From assembly GCA_029931535.1 (NCBI GenBank), contig JAQPZY010001558.1, positions 1,240,001-1,304,000 on the forward strand: a stretch of 64,000 nucleotides of DNA, given 5' to 3'. The notes under the pieces are model-generated. The model was not told the origin of the DNA, did no database searches, and worked only from the letters and a program-made list of their open reading frames with translations. A program made the translations under genes and the position numbers. This stretch comes from Margaritifera margaritifera. Taxonomy: Eukaryota; Mollusca; Bivalvia; Unionida; Margaritiferidae. Positions 33,775 through 45,361 of this stretch are shown here, piece by piece; position 1 is the stretch's first letter; each line of letters opens with the position of its first letter.

Positions 33775-35410
33775 TTGGATGGGAGTTGATGAGACAATGC
33801 CATCATTCTTGTTCTCTAAAAACATGTTCATGATGTCAAGCTATAACTTAATTCACCAAAACCAATCAGGGTTCAGAGAAAACCACTCCTGTGAGACAGC
33901 CTTAGTCTCCATGATAGATAGATGGATTACTGCCTTAGATCAGGGAAAATTAGTTGGATCCATGCTGGTTGATCTTAGAAAAGCTTTGACCTTGTTGATC
34001 ATGATATTCTTATCAATAAATTGAACATTTATCGATGTGACAATTCAATGATTGATTGGTTTACATCATATCTAACAATGAGAAAACAGTGTGTCAAAAT
34101 AGGTGGCAGTTTTTCTAAAAAAGAACCAATTACATGTGGAGTACCACAGGGATCAATCCTGTGCCCACTTCTCTTTCTCATTTTCATAAATGATCTGCCA
34201 CTGAAAATAGGCAACTGTATTTCATCTACAGACTTATATGCAGATGACACCACTCTATCAGATTTCAAACAGCTAAAATCAGACCTAGAGGTCACCCTTC
34301 AGATAGCCTTACTTTGAATAGATTCCTGGTGTAAGGAAAATGGCATGAAAGTTAACACAGACAACACTAAAGTATTAATGATTACTACCCAACAAAAGAG
34401 AGCAAAATTAGAAAATAACAATTTGAATCTTAAGTTGAATGAAATTTGTCTGCAAAATGGTTACATGTGACAAAATCCTTGGGGTGATGGTTGACAACAA
34501 TTTGGAATGGAATGAACATATTCAAGTCATATGTCATAAAGTCAATTCATGTATGTGGTTATTAAGCATGATAAGGCCATACCTATCAGCTAAACATAAG
34601 CTAATATATTACAAAAGTTATATACAACCATACCTAGACTACTGTAATGTTGTCTGGGGAAACACTTCTGACAAGAATATTTGCAACTTTTTTCCTCTTG
34701 CAAAATAAGCTTGCAGACTCATCCTAGATAATGCTGAAAACATCCCAAATGCAATGAATGATGTTAAAATTTTAACAGTAAGTGAACAAATATTTTTGAG
34801 AAAGGCTAGACTTATGCACAAAGTTTCAAACAATATGGCCCCATTATATCTCAAGGAACTATTTCATGCAAGAAAACAAGGCAATACTCCCAATTTCAGA
34901 TCAATGTTAGCTAACCACCTTTCCATTCCAAAACCAAATAAAGAACTCTTTATGAAAAGTTTCTATATTGGGGGTCACTGATATTTGGAACAGAATTTCA
35001 AAAGAAGTTAGAAATAGTACAAATATAAATGCATTTAATTATAATCTAATTCAATGGATGAAAAGTGGAACCTGTTTCATTTGACAGATACATTACAACT
35101 TAAAGTATAAATTCTCAAACCTTCCACTTTGTTGTCTGACTATTTTCATACTGTATATACACAATGTACCTAGATGGAGCATGTTCTTACAAAAGTTTCT
35201 GTTTATTATGTCAGTATATAAATGTGGCTTATTATCAATGCTTTGTTTATTATTGTTATTATTATTATTATTATTATGCAACTATGTACATGTACTCTGT
35301 ATGTATATATGCATATAACAGAGGGCCACAAGGAGGATTAGTTCCATACAACTAATTGTGTCACCCTCATTAAATGAAGTTGTTATTATTATTATTATTA
35401 TTATTATTTA
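33775..35410 (+). mobile_element. 5'-truncated LINE fragment with RT and 3' tail
   Basis: Consecutive frames encode non-LTR reverse transcriptase: HQNQSGFRENHSC (33,857-33,900), VDLRKA (motif A region, then a frameshift near 34,015), CGVPQGSILCPLLFLIF (34,136-34,190) and the catalytic YADD (about 34,228-34,241). C-terminal RT/thumb sequence continues to about 34,980 with at least three stops. The 3' UTR ends in 'tgtcaccctcattaaatgaa' followed by a TTA repeat. The type is CR1/Jockey-like. It lies in intron 5 in the same orientation as the gene. Inactive. Confidence 0.85.
35383..35410 (+). repeat. (TTA)n tail of the second LINE
   Basis: A simple-repeat tail after the LINE 3' UTR. A similar TTA run at 35,248-35,277 lies inside the UTR. 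Confidence 0.75.
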
Positions 35411-36384
35411 AAATGTTTGCAAACATATAAAGGATGAAATCATTGTGTACTTTGGAGTCACTGTGGTAGAAAGGATTGTCTCAAAAAACAATAGCATCTA
35501 AAAGCCTCTTTCATGAAGTTACATAAATTGGAAGACTAAAAGGCATAAAATTGTTGGCAAGGCCACTTACCAGGAATTTGCTGTGAACCTTTTATGTGTT
35601 TTATGTAAAAGACACAAACAAAATGATGATAATGGATGATGGATGTCTTTAATTTTCAGCTAAAATTCACGTGAATTTAACATCACCAACAAAAAGGACT
35701 GAATTATTCACAGTATTTTATGACACCAACAAAAAGGACTGAATTATTCACAGTATTTTATGACACCAACAAAAAGGACTGAATTATTCACACAGTGTTT
35801 TATGACACCTTCAAAATGGACTGAATTATTCACACAGTGTTTTATGACACCAATATATTACTTTTTTAAGTTTGGTGCCAATTAGCAAATTTATTAAATA
35901 TTATTTTTTTTTGGTGCATTTTTATAAAGTTGGTAATGACTGATGATATCAGCAAGGATTCTTGGCATCAAACACATGTTTTTGAGATGGTAAGTGTTGG
36001 AATGAAAAATGATAATCTAAACAAAGGCAGTTTTTCCCAGCATTTTATTCAGTTAGTCTTTACTCCACCCTACTTCCCATAAAAACCAACCATCACTATC
36101 CAACCTATCTTTCCATTTCCTCTGGGTATATATAAAGTCTAAACTAGTTCATATCTGATTGTTTCAAGGATATATTTTCAATAGCGTTAGAGAAGATATT
36201 AAACATGCAAGTATATTTAGATCACATAACATAGTTATTTGAGTATAACTCACACTCAGCTTGGAACAGCATATAATCAGATCTGCCATTTCATATAAGT
36301 ATGATGGCAGACTATCAGGGTCTACATTGTGTGTCCGCTAATGACTTCAAGCAGACAGTGTAGATTTTTATTTACAGGTTAATT
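35411..36384 (+). other. Intron 5 sequence with a 40-bp minisatellite and MITE remnant
   Basis: Four units of 'caccaacaaaaaggactgaa' plus 'ttattcacagtattttatga' occupy about 35,690-35,850. A badly decayed relative of the twin-hairpin MITE ('cagatctgccatttcatata', 'cagggtctacattgtg') may lie at 36,242-36,365. Confidence 0.55.
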
Positions 36385-37345
36385 ATGTAAGGTAAATTGG
36401 TATTCATATATCCAATAAAGTATTGGGATATTGATCTACAGGTGCAGTATGTAATGTTACGACTTAAGGTCTTCAAAAATATGTAACAGAAAGAAAGTGA
36501 AACCAACAATATAAATAATAACGACAAGCAATTTATTTCCCTTTAATAAAAAGTGAAATTCAAGAGATACTTACAATATTGTGAATCAAATTCCAAATAA
36601 TCCTAAATCTCCTAATCACAAGTAAAAAAATATAGAATGTTCCGAATGAGTTCGAATAGTCTTGATTGTCCTGATATAACACAATGACATAATCCATAAT
36701 GTCTTTGAATGAGTTTCCAATGAATATATTAAGTAAATAATTCCTCTTGAATTATATTTGATTTCAATGGCACAAACTATAAAATCTGATCTCAAATGGA
36801 TTTCCACAGACTGATCTAAAGCAGGAATTAATTATTTGTTTACCAAATCGCTATTTATACACATTTTAACTTGACCAATATCTACAGGATGTGAAGCAAT
36901 TTAATGGAAAAAAAAAGCCATTTTAATTGTAAATAAGAATGGCCTTGAACTCAAATGTTATGTAAACATTCTGTTTACAAGTGACCAGAATCTAAAGTAC
37001 AACTTTGATGGACAAGTTTTAAGCATTATAGATTAAATATACATAACAGAAAGGTTATTATGGTATGCATATATCCAATAAGGTGATGGGATATTGATTT
37101 GCAGGTGCTTTATGTATGGTAATTATGGTATGCATATATCCAATAAAGTGATGGGATATTGATTTGCAGGTGCTTTATGTATGGTAATTATGGTATGCAT
37201 ATATCCAATAAAGTGATGGGATATTGATTTGCAGGTGCTTTATGTATGGTAATTATGGTATGCATATATCCAATAAGGTGATGGAATATTGATCTACAGG
37301 TGCATTATTAAGGTAATTATGGTATGCATATATCCAGTAAAGTGA
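36385..37345. repeat. 65-bp minisatellite split by a solo LTR
   Basis: One unit lies left of the LTR (36,385-36,454) and about four to the right (37,049-37,345). The unit contains 'ggtatgcatatatccaataa' and 'gtgatgggatattgatttgc'. Confidence 0.88.
36455..37048 (-). mobile_element. Solo LTR related to Gypsy copies 1 and 2
   Basis: It starts TGTTACGACTTA and ends ATACATAACA, and shares 'gtaacagaaagaaagtgaaa' and 'caagcaatttatt' with the other LTRs; orientation is minus by comparison. 594 bp, shorter than the complete LTRs. Flanks GTAA (36,451-36,454) and GAAA (37,049-37,052) are a possible 4-bp target duplication with one change. No internal sequence, so it probably arose by LTR-LTR recombination. 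Confidence 0.88.
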
Positions 37346-37459
37346 TGTGGTGTTCTGTTTTGCCACATACACTGTGAATTGACTACTTTTTGGTGGGGTT
37401 CAAATTTTTTTAGACTTGTTTGTTGCTGTGTTTATGTTTAAGACTCAAAGAACAATGCT

Positions 37460-37990
37460 CACTCTTTAGACAAAAATAGGACCCCTTCCTCAGTCCACAA
37501 GAAAAAGACCCCTTTCTCAGTCCACAAGAAAAAGACCCCTTTCTCAATCCACAAAAATAGGACCCCTTCCTCAGTCCACAAGAAAAAGACCCCTTTCTCA
37601 ATCCACGAAAATAGGACCCCTTCCTCAGTCAACAAGAAAAAGACCCCTTTCTCAATCCACGAAAATAGAACCCCTTTCTCAGTTCACAAAAATAGGGCCC
37701 CTTTCTCAATCCACGAAAATAGGACCCCTTCCTCAGTCCACAAGAAAAAGACCCCTTTCTCAATCCACGAAAATAGAACCCCTTTCTCAGTTCACAAAAA
37801 TAGGGCCCCTTTTTCTATCCACAAAAATATGACCCCTTCCTCAATCCACAAAAGTAGAACCTCTTTATCAATCCACAAAAATAGGACCCCTTTCTCAGTT
37901 CACAAAAATAGAACCCCTTCCTCAATCCACAAAAATAGGACCCCTTTCTCAATCCACAGAAATAGGTCCTCTTTCTCAATCCAAAAATTT
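37460..37990. repeat. ~26-bp minisatellite, about 20 copies
   Basis: Units of 'aggacccctttctcaatcca' plus 'caaaaat', alternating with 'agaaaaagacccct' variants. It lies about 115 bp before exon 6. Confidence 0.9.
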
Positions 37991-38103
37991 AGGTACTGAT
38001 TAAGATGTATTTTTCTAAACCACAAAAACTTGTGCCTATGAAAATAAATGGCATCCTACAGCAGTTTCTTTCCATGGGTGAGATAAAAGCTTTTCTTTTA
38101 CAG

Positions 38104-38319
38104 ATTTGAGTACCCCATGTATGAATAATGGTACTTGTTTGCCTGTTGGAACTTGTCAGTGTCCCAGTTCATGGACGGGGAGACGCTGTGACTCTCCATG
38201 CTCCTTAGATGTTTGTCCCTCAGAGTTGGATGTCTGCATCATGAAGAGAAAATGTAACATAAATGGAACTACTTACTGTTCCAATAAGACAGACTGTCTA
38301 TGTTTTCCTGGGTGGAATG
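38104..38319 (+). CDS. Exon 6: EGF-1 (cysteines 2-6) and most of EGF-2
   Basis: Acceptor TTTTCTTTTACAG and donor G|GTAAGT; 216 bp, phase 1-1. It encodes CMNNGTCLPVGTCQC then PSSWTGRRC, the last five cysteines of an EGF domain, followed by a second Cys-rich module ending CLCFPGWNG. The last cysteine of that module (SFC) comes from exon 7. Sequons NGT (twice) and NKT are visible. EGF domains are extracellular three-disulfide folds. The coding quality is good, with no stops across 72 codons. Confidence 0.82.
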
Positions 38320-39150
38320 GTAAGTAAGTCATTCCCCCCTTCAAACCATCTACCCACCCACTCTATGATTTCTACCAACTTCTTTATGGCAAAGAGCAGA
38401 TTTCATTTGCAGCTTTTAATGTTTTAATCTGAAGAACTTTGAGAAAGAATTCAGTTTTTTGTTAGGATCATGCATCTAAATTTGTAACACTTGCATGATT
38501 CCCTCTTTCTGTTTTGTACAGCTTTCCATTTACTTTTTTCTGTCCTTTCTCTCCCACACTTTATGTGCCACATTCTCCATTGTAATTAATGAGTTTGGGA
38601 TGGTGAGTGGGAAGGATGTTTTTTTTTTTTAAAGAAAGAAAAATAAATGACAAGAAAGTAAAAAATGAGCTGCAGACAATGCATTAAAGGCTTTTGGCTA
38701 CAATATACATATTGACTTAGCTTATCACCGAAATATATGATGTCCAATTTAGGGCATGATGCAATACTATGTGTCTAAACTAAAAGTAACAAGTTTTATA
38801 TCTCCACAAGTGGTTCTCATTTGCTGTTGGGTAATAGACTTGGAAAGCAGTCAAGTACACACTCCATTTAGGCAGTCATAGTGTAGGTTGACAGTAGACT
38901 GTCTCTAATTTGTAAACATGTTAATTTAATTTCATACAAAGCTAGTGTTGTTACGATTTTGGAATGAAAGTTATAAAACAGTCCTACAAACTTTTCCAAC
39001 GATTCAGCTTTAAAGGCGCAGGGCCCCTCAAACCCATTAATAAGAATCTGATAACTCTACCACTGCTTTGTTTGTTTTAAATTATCAAATTACAGGTATC
39101 CGACTAAACACATGTCATGAGGGTACATGGCAATTCCTATTTAATATCAA
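38320..39150 (+). other. Intron 6 sequence before the DIRS element
   Basis: No gene or recognised repeat. Confidence 0.5.
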
Positions 39151-39316
39151 TAATGCATTACCTGTTGCTATTGAATAGCTTACCCTTGCTGGGATGGAAA
39201 TTACCCTTGTCTGTATGATGAGAATTCATCCTCCCATAGGGTGACTTCCAGAAGATTTTCGAAGTCAACCCTACAACCTGGCACATGCCCATTAGTCCTC
39301 ATCCTTTTTATGGATG
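39151..39316 (+). repeat. Left inverted terminal repeat of the DIRS element
   Basis: Starts 'taatgcattacctgttgcta' and includes 'gagaattcatcctcccatag', 'ggtgacttcc' and 'ctcatcctttttatggatg'. It is the inverse complement of 45,204-45,361 with scattered differences. Confidence 0.88.
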
Positions 39317-39749
39317 TCTCTATGTTTAGTGGATGCAAATTATGCTCTATGGAAAAATTGCTTTTACTTCACGTCATGCAGTGCGAATTGGGCATTTTTA
39401 ATACATGCATCATATTTATTGAGTGTATTTACCTGCAGTCCAAATGTTTTCCTTAGTTGGAATTAGCTATCTTGAGAGTGTTTTGACATTTTAAGTTACA
39501 TTTATTCATAACATTGCCGTTTACATTTCCCAATCCCCCCCCCCCACCCCAGGGCATTAGGTTAACATTTTTGTTTGTTGTGACTTAATTAATTAAAGTT
39601 AATTTTTCCAACTTCAGGCAGGTATTTAGTCTCCCTATCCTTGCCAGATTAGTTTGTGGCCTCCTTTTCCTTAATTTTGTTGAGATACGAATCTCCAACA
39701 TTTTTACATTCTTTTCTATATAATTTATATGGAGTTTAATTCACCGAAG

Positions 39750-40165
39750 GGGTTCTCACACCATGGGGCTCCTCCCTAGGGAGAAATAGGTTTTCCATCG
39801 CTGAGTTCTTTGGGCCTCAGAGTAGGATTGGATTAATCTCTTTGGAGATCCATAAGGCCCAAGGGAGGAAATAAGGTATCCATTGCTGAGTCTCTTGGGT
39901 CTCAGGGCAAGGTTGGATCAGTCCCTTTGGAGATGCATAAGGCCCATTAGGCCCCTCCCAAGAGAGGAAATAAGGTATCCATTGCTGAGTCCCTCGGGTC
40001 TCAGCAGGATTGGATCAGTCTCTTCAAAGATGCATAAGGTCCATGGGGTCCCTACCAAGGGAGGAAATAAGGTATCCATTGCTGAGTCCCTCAGGTCTCT
40101 GAGCAAGATTGGATCAGTATCTTTGGAGATGCATAAGATCCATGGGGCCACTCCCAAGGGACAAA
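39750..40165 (+). repeat. ~110-bp tandem repeat inside the DIRS 5' region
   Basis: About four units containing 'gaggaaataaggtatccatt', 'gctgagtccctcgggtctc' and 'agatgcataaggtccatgg'. A degenerate 115-codon frame (39,883-40,227) crosses it but looks like a by-product of the repeat. Confidence 0.8.
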
Positions 40166-40699
40166 ATGAGCGGGCAGAGAGTGAGTCATGCCTCCCTATG
40201 AGGGAGGAGCTGCACTTTCCCCACTAATATAGGGCAGAGAGCAAGACATGCCCTCTCCTGTGAGGGAGGAGAAGCATCCTCTCCATTCTCACAGGGCTAA
40301 GAGTGAGTCACACCTCATGTGAGGGAGGAGCAGCTCCCTCTCAGACTCTCAAACCCATTAGTGGCAACAGGATCGAGCCACTCTGTAAGGGGAGAGTTAC
40401 AATCCAAGTCTATAAAATCTGAGTAAGGATCTTTCTATGAATCAGAGTCAGGTGGGTAACCAGTCACTGAGAACTGGGCATCGGTCACCATCCACCGGGC
40501 ACTGGGCACCAGTCTATGAGTTCTTGTCATTGGTCTTTGGAGCCTTCTCAGTACTGGGATATGAATTGGGTCAAGACCCCCCCCCCCCTCTTCCACACTA
40601 CTGTTGAATCCTGCTAGGAACTGGGAATCAGTGTTCAGGTGCCAGACTAGGGAAGGGGATTGGACTGTCATCTCCCCCTTTCCTATTATCCCACTCAAT

Positions 40700-42060
40700 C
40701 CCTATGGGATGTGGGGTCATCCAATGCAGGAAAGTGATTGGTCCTTCCCTTTAATGTAGCCATAGACTTCAGGCCTTTGGTTTCAAACTTGAAAGGTCAA
40801 TATTGCTCTCTCACAAAATGGAGACTATAAGGAGGGAGAGGTGCATGCCCTCGTCTTTCAAACAACCCAGTTAGGTTGAGAGGCACTTTCTTCCTGTTGA
40901 CGAGTCTGGCACAGGGACAGTCTCCTTGCTCTGTGGGAGGAGTTATGGGATGAGGTTCCATTTACCCCCAGGACTTCACTGAAACAGAGTGACACTGGGC
41001 CAAAAAGTCTTGCCTCCCAGGAGTGAGAGCAGGATGAAGATGTCTTGTCAGTCCTCATAGACTCTCACAAGTTCGATGTAGAACAGACTGAGGTGGCACC
41101 CCCTCTCTTCTGGTCCCCTTCCCCATCTAAAATGTCATCTCAGCTGGTGGAGGAGGAAGAGATTTGGTCTTTTGACAAGGAGGTTGATGAAGTTTACCAT
41201 CTTATACCCCCGGATTTGTGTCCCAAGTCTTCAGTCTTGGAGGACACAAAAATTCTCTCCAGTTTGGAGAGACTCTCCAGGATGGCCTCCTGCATAGATC
41301 TCTTTCTCCCCCACTCATACATGGTCTGTGAGCTTTCTCAAAGGTTTTGTAAGGGCCAGAAGTTCGCTAGTCAGTTTATGGGTGGTCTGAATCCACCCCA
41401 CCCCCTGAACATTGAGACTTCTGGGCTCTGCATCTATGTTTCTAGCCATAGGGTTCAAACTCCTACTTGGCCCATTTAAACCTCCCACTTTGGATGCCAG
41501 AGCATCTCAATTAGGTATTTTCTCAGGACCTATCCCTGCATTCCAGTCAAGACACTGGAGGCCTTAGAGTTAGAGGCTAGGTCTTTTGTCACCATAGCCT
41601 CACATGTTGATCTTTTTTCAGCTGCCTCCTTAAGCCTCACTTTCACCAGCTGCACTTCAGCACTTGCTGAAGGCAGTGGCAGTGATATCTCGACACACCT
41701 TGTCCATGCCTATGGCAATATCAGCGGAGCTTCTCCACCTCTGCAGGGATGTTGCTTTGGACACGTCCAAGGTCTCACTGGATCACAGTAAAAGCCTTCT
41801 GTGGGCTGCTCCCATGGAGGCAGAGACCCGCTTAGGAGGTCTCATTCCATCTCTGGCTTCCTAGGACCTGAGGGACCAGCAACACCAGTCCCTCATATCC
41901 GCTCCTGGCCCAACCAAACCAGCCAAGAAGCGGGGTCACCCTGCCTGCCTCCAGGGATCTTTAACAAAGTTCTTCAAAGCCATGCAGCCTCACTCCAAAA
42001 AGCAACCCAATTTAGACCTCCCCCAGAATCTGGGAGTAATCACCGGAGAGGCCGATAAAG
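40700..42060 (+). pseudogene. DIRS gag-like region (broken)
   Basis: The longest open part is 41,045-41,479 (acidic, with SSLERLSRMASCID near its end), continued in other frames by 41,664-41,864 (HTLSMPMAISAELLHL) and 41,982-42,060. The position before RT and the helical, acidic composition fit the DIRS ORF1, which forms the particle protein. No zinc knuckle is visible. At least three frame changes. Confidence 0.55.
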
Positions 42061-42419
42061 GAAGTTTGTGGGCCCTTCACCCGTTCCTAAGGAAGTGGGG
42101 ATGGGGTGAGTGGGAGGAGGGACTCACTCCTTCTCCTGCAATGTGTCTCTCTTTGATTCCCATAGGTGCCAGACTGTCCCTCTTTTCAGAAGTTTGGTCA
42201 AGCATAACGGGCAACGGGTGGATCCTCTCAATCATAAGCAGAAGATATTGGCTTTAGTTATAGGAACTTCCATATCTGGTAGGGACCACCATGTGGTTCC
42301 ACCAGTTGAATTTGGTGTGATCAAAGAGAGAGGTACACTCCCATCTGCAGAAGGGTTCAGTAGAGAGGGTGTTTAACATCTAGTGTCCGGCCTTCTGCTC
42401 CCAGATTTTCTTGGTTCCC

Positions 42420-43666
42420 AAGAAAGGTTGAAAGTTTCATCTAATTATTGACCTTTCCACCATAAAAATGTTTCTGCAGGAGGAACCCTTCAAGTTGGAG
42501 ACCACAGCCTTCATCAGGAATTCCATAAGGCCCGACAACTGGGTGGTCTCCATCAACCTTTGGGATGCATACTTTCACATCCCTATCTTTCCTCCTCTCA
42601 GGAAGTACCCTGGTTTTGCTTGGACAGGGAGGTTTTTCAATTTTGTGCTCTGCCGTTAGGCCTAGCTTCTGCACCCAGAGTTTTTACCAGACTCGTGTGA
42701 GTAGTTGCCATCCAGTTAAAGTCACTGAGGATCCCTATCCTCCAGTATTTCAATGACTGGCTGGTGCACAATGGCCAGTTAGAGTCCCACAGACAAGATC
42801 TGGCTCACTGTTGGTCCATAGTGACCAGACTAGATCTTTTACCCAACCTAGAGAAATCAGAGCTGGTTTCTTCTGAAGATTTTGTATACATGGGGATGAA
42901 TTTCCTCACAAACAGATGGGATGGAGTAGACAGAATCCTGGCCCTGTTGGAGGCACTCAGAGCCCAGACCTTGTCCATATCTATCCCTTCTGGGAATCTT
43001 GAACTCCATGGCAGACATGGTTCCCCTAGAAAGATTGCACTTGTGCCCACTCCAGTTTCTCGTTCCAGCAAACTGGAAAACATGTACAGGGATTCTCTGA
43101 CAGCTCAGATTTCTCTTGGACTGGATTTACACCATCATCTGAATTGGTTAACAAATTGTGACCTGTTCCTGGCCAGAGTCCCCATGCATGCCCCCACTCC
43201 TATCTGTTCTAGGCGGGGTGCTCATCTGGAGCTGGAAGGGCTAATTCTTCAGGGTGCATGGTCCTGGGAAGAATCTGTCCTCCACATCAACAATTTGGAA
43301 ACAAGGGCAGTGTTCTTAGCCCTTCAGGGTTGTGTTAACAAAATAAGAAGTTTCTGTGTGATGGTCTCATCTGACAAGACATCGGTGGTAGTGTACCTCA
43401 GGCGACAAAGAGACACACATTCCCCTTCTCTCTGCATGGAGGTTTGGAACCTCCTTTACTTGACAACTTCAGAAGGGATTACCCTCCAAGTTTGCCACAT
43501 TCCTGGCAAAAAGAATATTTTGGCAGACAGTCTGTCCAGAATGGGCAAGATAATCCTCATGGAATGGTCTCTATACCAATCCATAGCAGATTCCATGTTT
43601 GGACTTTGGGGGAGACCTTTGGTTGACTGGTTTGTGACAAGGCTAAACAACATGCTTTCAGCCTGA
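42420..43666 (+). pseudogene. DIRS reverse transcriptase and RNase H (broken)
   Basis: The frame at 42,468-42,659 carries the RT motif-A region (WVVSINLWDAYFHIPI). After a stop and frameshift, 42,764-43,666 stays open for 300 codons: RT palm end (LLPNLEKSEL, EDFVYMGMNFLTN), then RNase H (NLETRAVFLALQ, VSSDKTSVVVYL, HIPGKKNILADSLSR). The usual YxDD active site reads YFND (about 42,748-42,760), so one catalytic Asp is lost. Some descendant text past 43,666 continues in a shifted frame. DIRS RNase H is followed by a linker of this kind. Confidence 0.85.
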
Positions 43667-44860
43667 TGTGGGATCATTTGTTTGCTTATGCCTTCCCACC
43701 CTTCCAGATGATCCCACAAGTTCTTCAAAAAGTAAGGACCTCCACTGCTCAACTCATTTTGATAGCCCCTCTGTGGCCCCGATGATCTTGGTTCAACGAT
43801 CTTTCAACCTACTAGTAGACCAGCCCAGGACATTGCCCCAGAGGAGTGACCTTCTGTCGCAGCACAGGGGTTTGAGCCTACATAACAGCCCACAGACTCT
43901 CTATCTTCACGCTTGGCTCTTCTCAAATGATCTATCTGCCAGGATAAGTTCTCAAGCACAGTTGCCAAGTGCATTGTTCAAGCCAGGAGACACTCTACAT
44001 CCAAGGTCTATGATGCCAAGTGAAGAATATTTTGCAACAGTGGCTGATTTTCTTCTGCTCATTTTTGAAGTGAGACTACTCGGTTTCCACTATCAAGGGC
44101 TATAGGACAGCCCTTTCCAACACACTAAAATTTTCAAAGGCCTAGCCATTGGGTCAGATTCTCATATTGCTGACCTGATAAGGTATTTCAAGCTGCAGAG
44201 ACTGGTGTCTTGCTCTCTAATACCTAGATGGAATCTCTCGTGTGTCTCGTGGTTTTTAACAAAATCCCCTTTGAACCTTTGAGTGATGCTTTTTTTGAGA
44301 ACCTTACTATCAAGACAGTTTTCTCGCTCTCCTTAGTGTCTGCAAGATGAAGGAGTGAGCTTCATGCCATATCCATAGAACCAGGCTGTCTGTGGTTCAT
44401 TGGCAATTATGAGTCAGTTTCTCATCTATGCCAACCAGATTTTTAGCAAAAAACCAGCTATTGTCGGTAGCTCCACTCCCTATACAGATTCCCAGTCTTA
44501 GTCATATCTGTGCTGGGGATGATGAAGATCGACTTTTATGTCCAGTTAGGGTTTTCCATTTCTATTTGGCAGCCTCTTAGGGGAGAAGAAAGGGTAGGAA
44601 GCATCTTTTCCTTCCACTAAAGGGCTCGGCTGATATTTCAGCTTCCACTATTTCAAGCTGGATTGTTACGACAATCAAGAAAGCTTATCAGTCCCTTACC
44701 AAGAAGAACCTTTCATTCATGACGATTAAAGCCCTTGAGGTTTGAGCCATTGCTACCTCATGGGCCTATCTAACTTACTCATCTTTGGAGGATGTGATGA
44801 AAGCCGCATTTTGGTGATCTCACAATACCTTCTCCTCTTTCTACCTCCACTCTTTGGTGC
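43667..44860 (+). pseudogene. DIRS tyrosine recombinase region (broken)
   Basis: Frames after RNase H give fragments of the recombinase: the N-terminal part around SEEYFATVADFLLLIF (about 44,018-44,065), then the C-terminal catalytic part near 44,715-44,850. The region where the HxxR box should lie reads LEV followed by a TGA stop, so both His and Arg are lost. The later AFW and FYL segment with a Tyr in the nucleophile position is kept (near 44,836-44,845). The Arg loss fits a CGA-to-TGA change. Assignment rests on position and residue pattern. Confidence 0.7.
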
Positions 44861-45047
44861 ACCAAAGTGAATACATTTTTTTCTCTAGGGCCCATTGTTG
44901 TTGCACAAAAAGTGGCCCAAGCAGATATCATCTTACAGTAGTGGACACTTTTACCATAAGGGTGAGTATTTCCTTGTATTTTTCATATCCAATTTTTTTT
45001 TTTTTGGGGGGGGGGGGTCATCACCCTCCCACCAAACTGGCAAATTC

Positions 45048-45150
45048 AGCTATGCAATAACGACAGGTAACAAATTACTAATATTAAAATGCAGTTTTTT
45101 GGAGGGGTAAAAACTAATGGTAATGATATAATACTTACCTGTTGCTATTG
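45048..45150 (+). repeat. Internal complementary region candidate of the DIRS element
   Basis: 'caataacgacaggtaac' (about 45,054-45,070) and 'ttacctgttgctattg' (45,135-45,150) are near inverse complements of each other and of the element's outermost end. They follow a poly-T/poly-G run (44,992-45,017). Confidence 0.55.
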
Positions 45151-45203
45151 CCAAATTCCCTCCCCCAGCCCACATTGATCTAATGCTAGTGGTCAACATC
45201 CTT

Positions 45204-45361
45204 GAAAAAGGATGAGGGCTAGTGGGCATGCACAAGTTGTAAGGTTGACTTCAAGAATCTTCAGGAAGTCACCCTATTGGAGGATGAATTCTCATGATAT
45301 GAAGAAGGGTAATTTCACTCCTAGAAAGGGTAAGCTACACAATAGCAATAGGTATGTATTA
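45204..45361 (+). repeat. Right inverted terminal repeat of the DIRS element
   Basis: Ends 'aatagcaataggtatgtatt'. Inverse complement of 39,151-39,316. Confidence 0.88.

Larger units (their letters stand above)
39151..45361 (+). mobile_element. Degenerate DIRS-type tyrosine-recombinase retrotransposon
   Basis: About 6.2 kb with inverted rather than direct terminal repeats, a gag-like region, an RT/RNase H region of the DIRS type and a C-terminal tyrosine-recombinase region. No LTR or target duplication, as expected for this order. Next to the right repeat lies a short inverted pair matching the element ends (45,048-45,150), as in the internal complementary region of DIRS elements. GC content is higher than the surroundings. 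Many stops, frameshifts and lost catalytic residues make it inactive. It sits in intron 6 of the EGF gene in the same orientation. Confidence 0.87.

Noticed and set aside
37410..37601. Antisense ORF with repeated RKGSFSCGL
   Set aside because: Produced by the 26-bp minisatellite; no other support.
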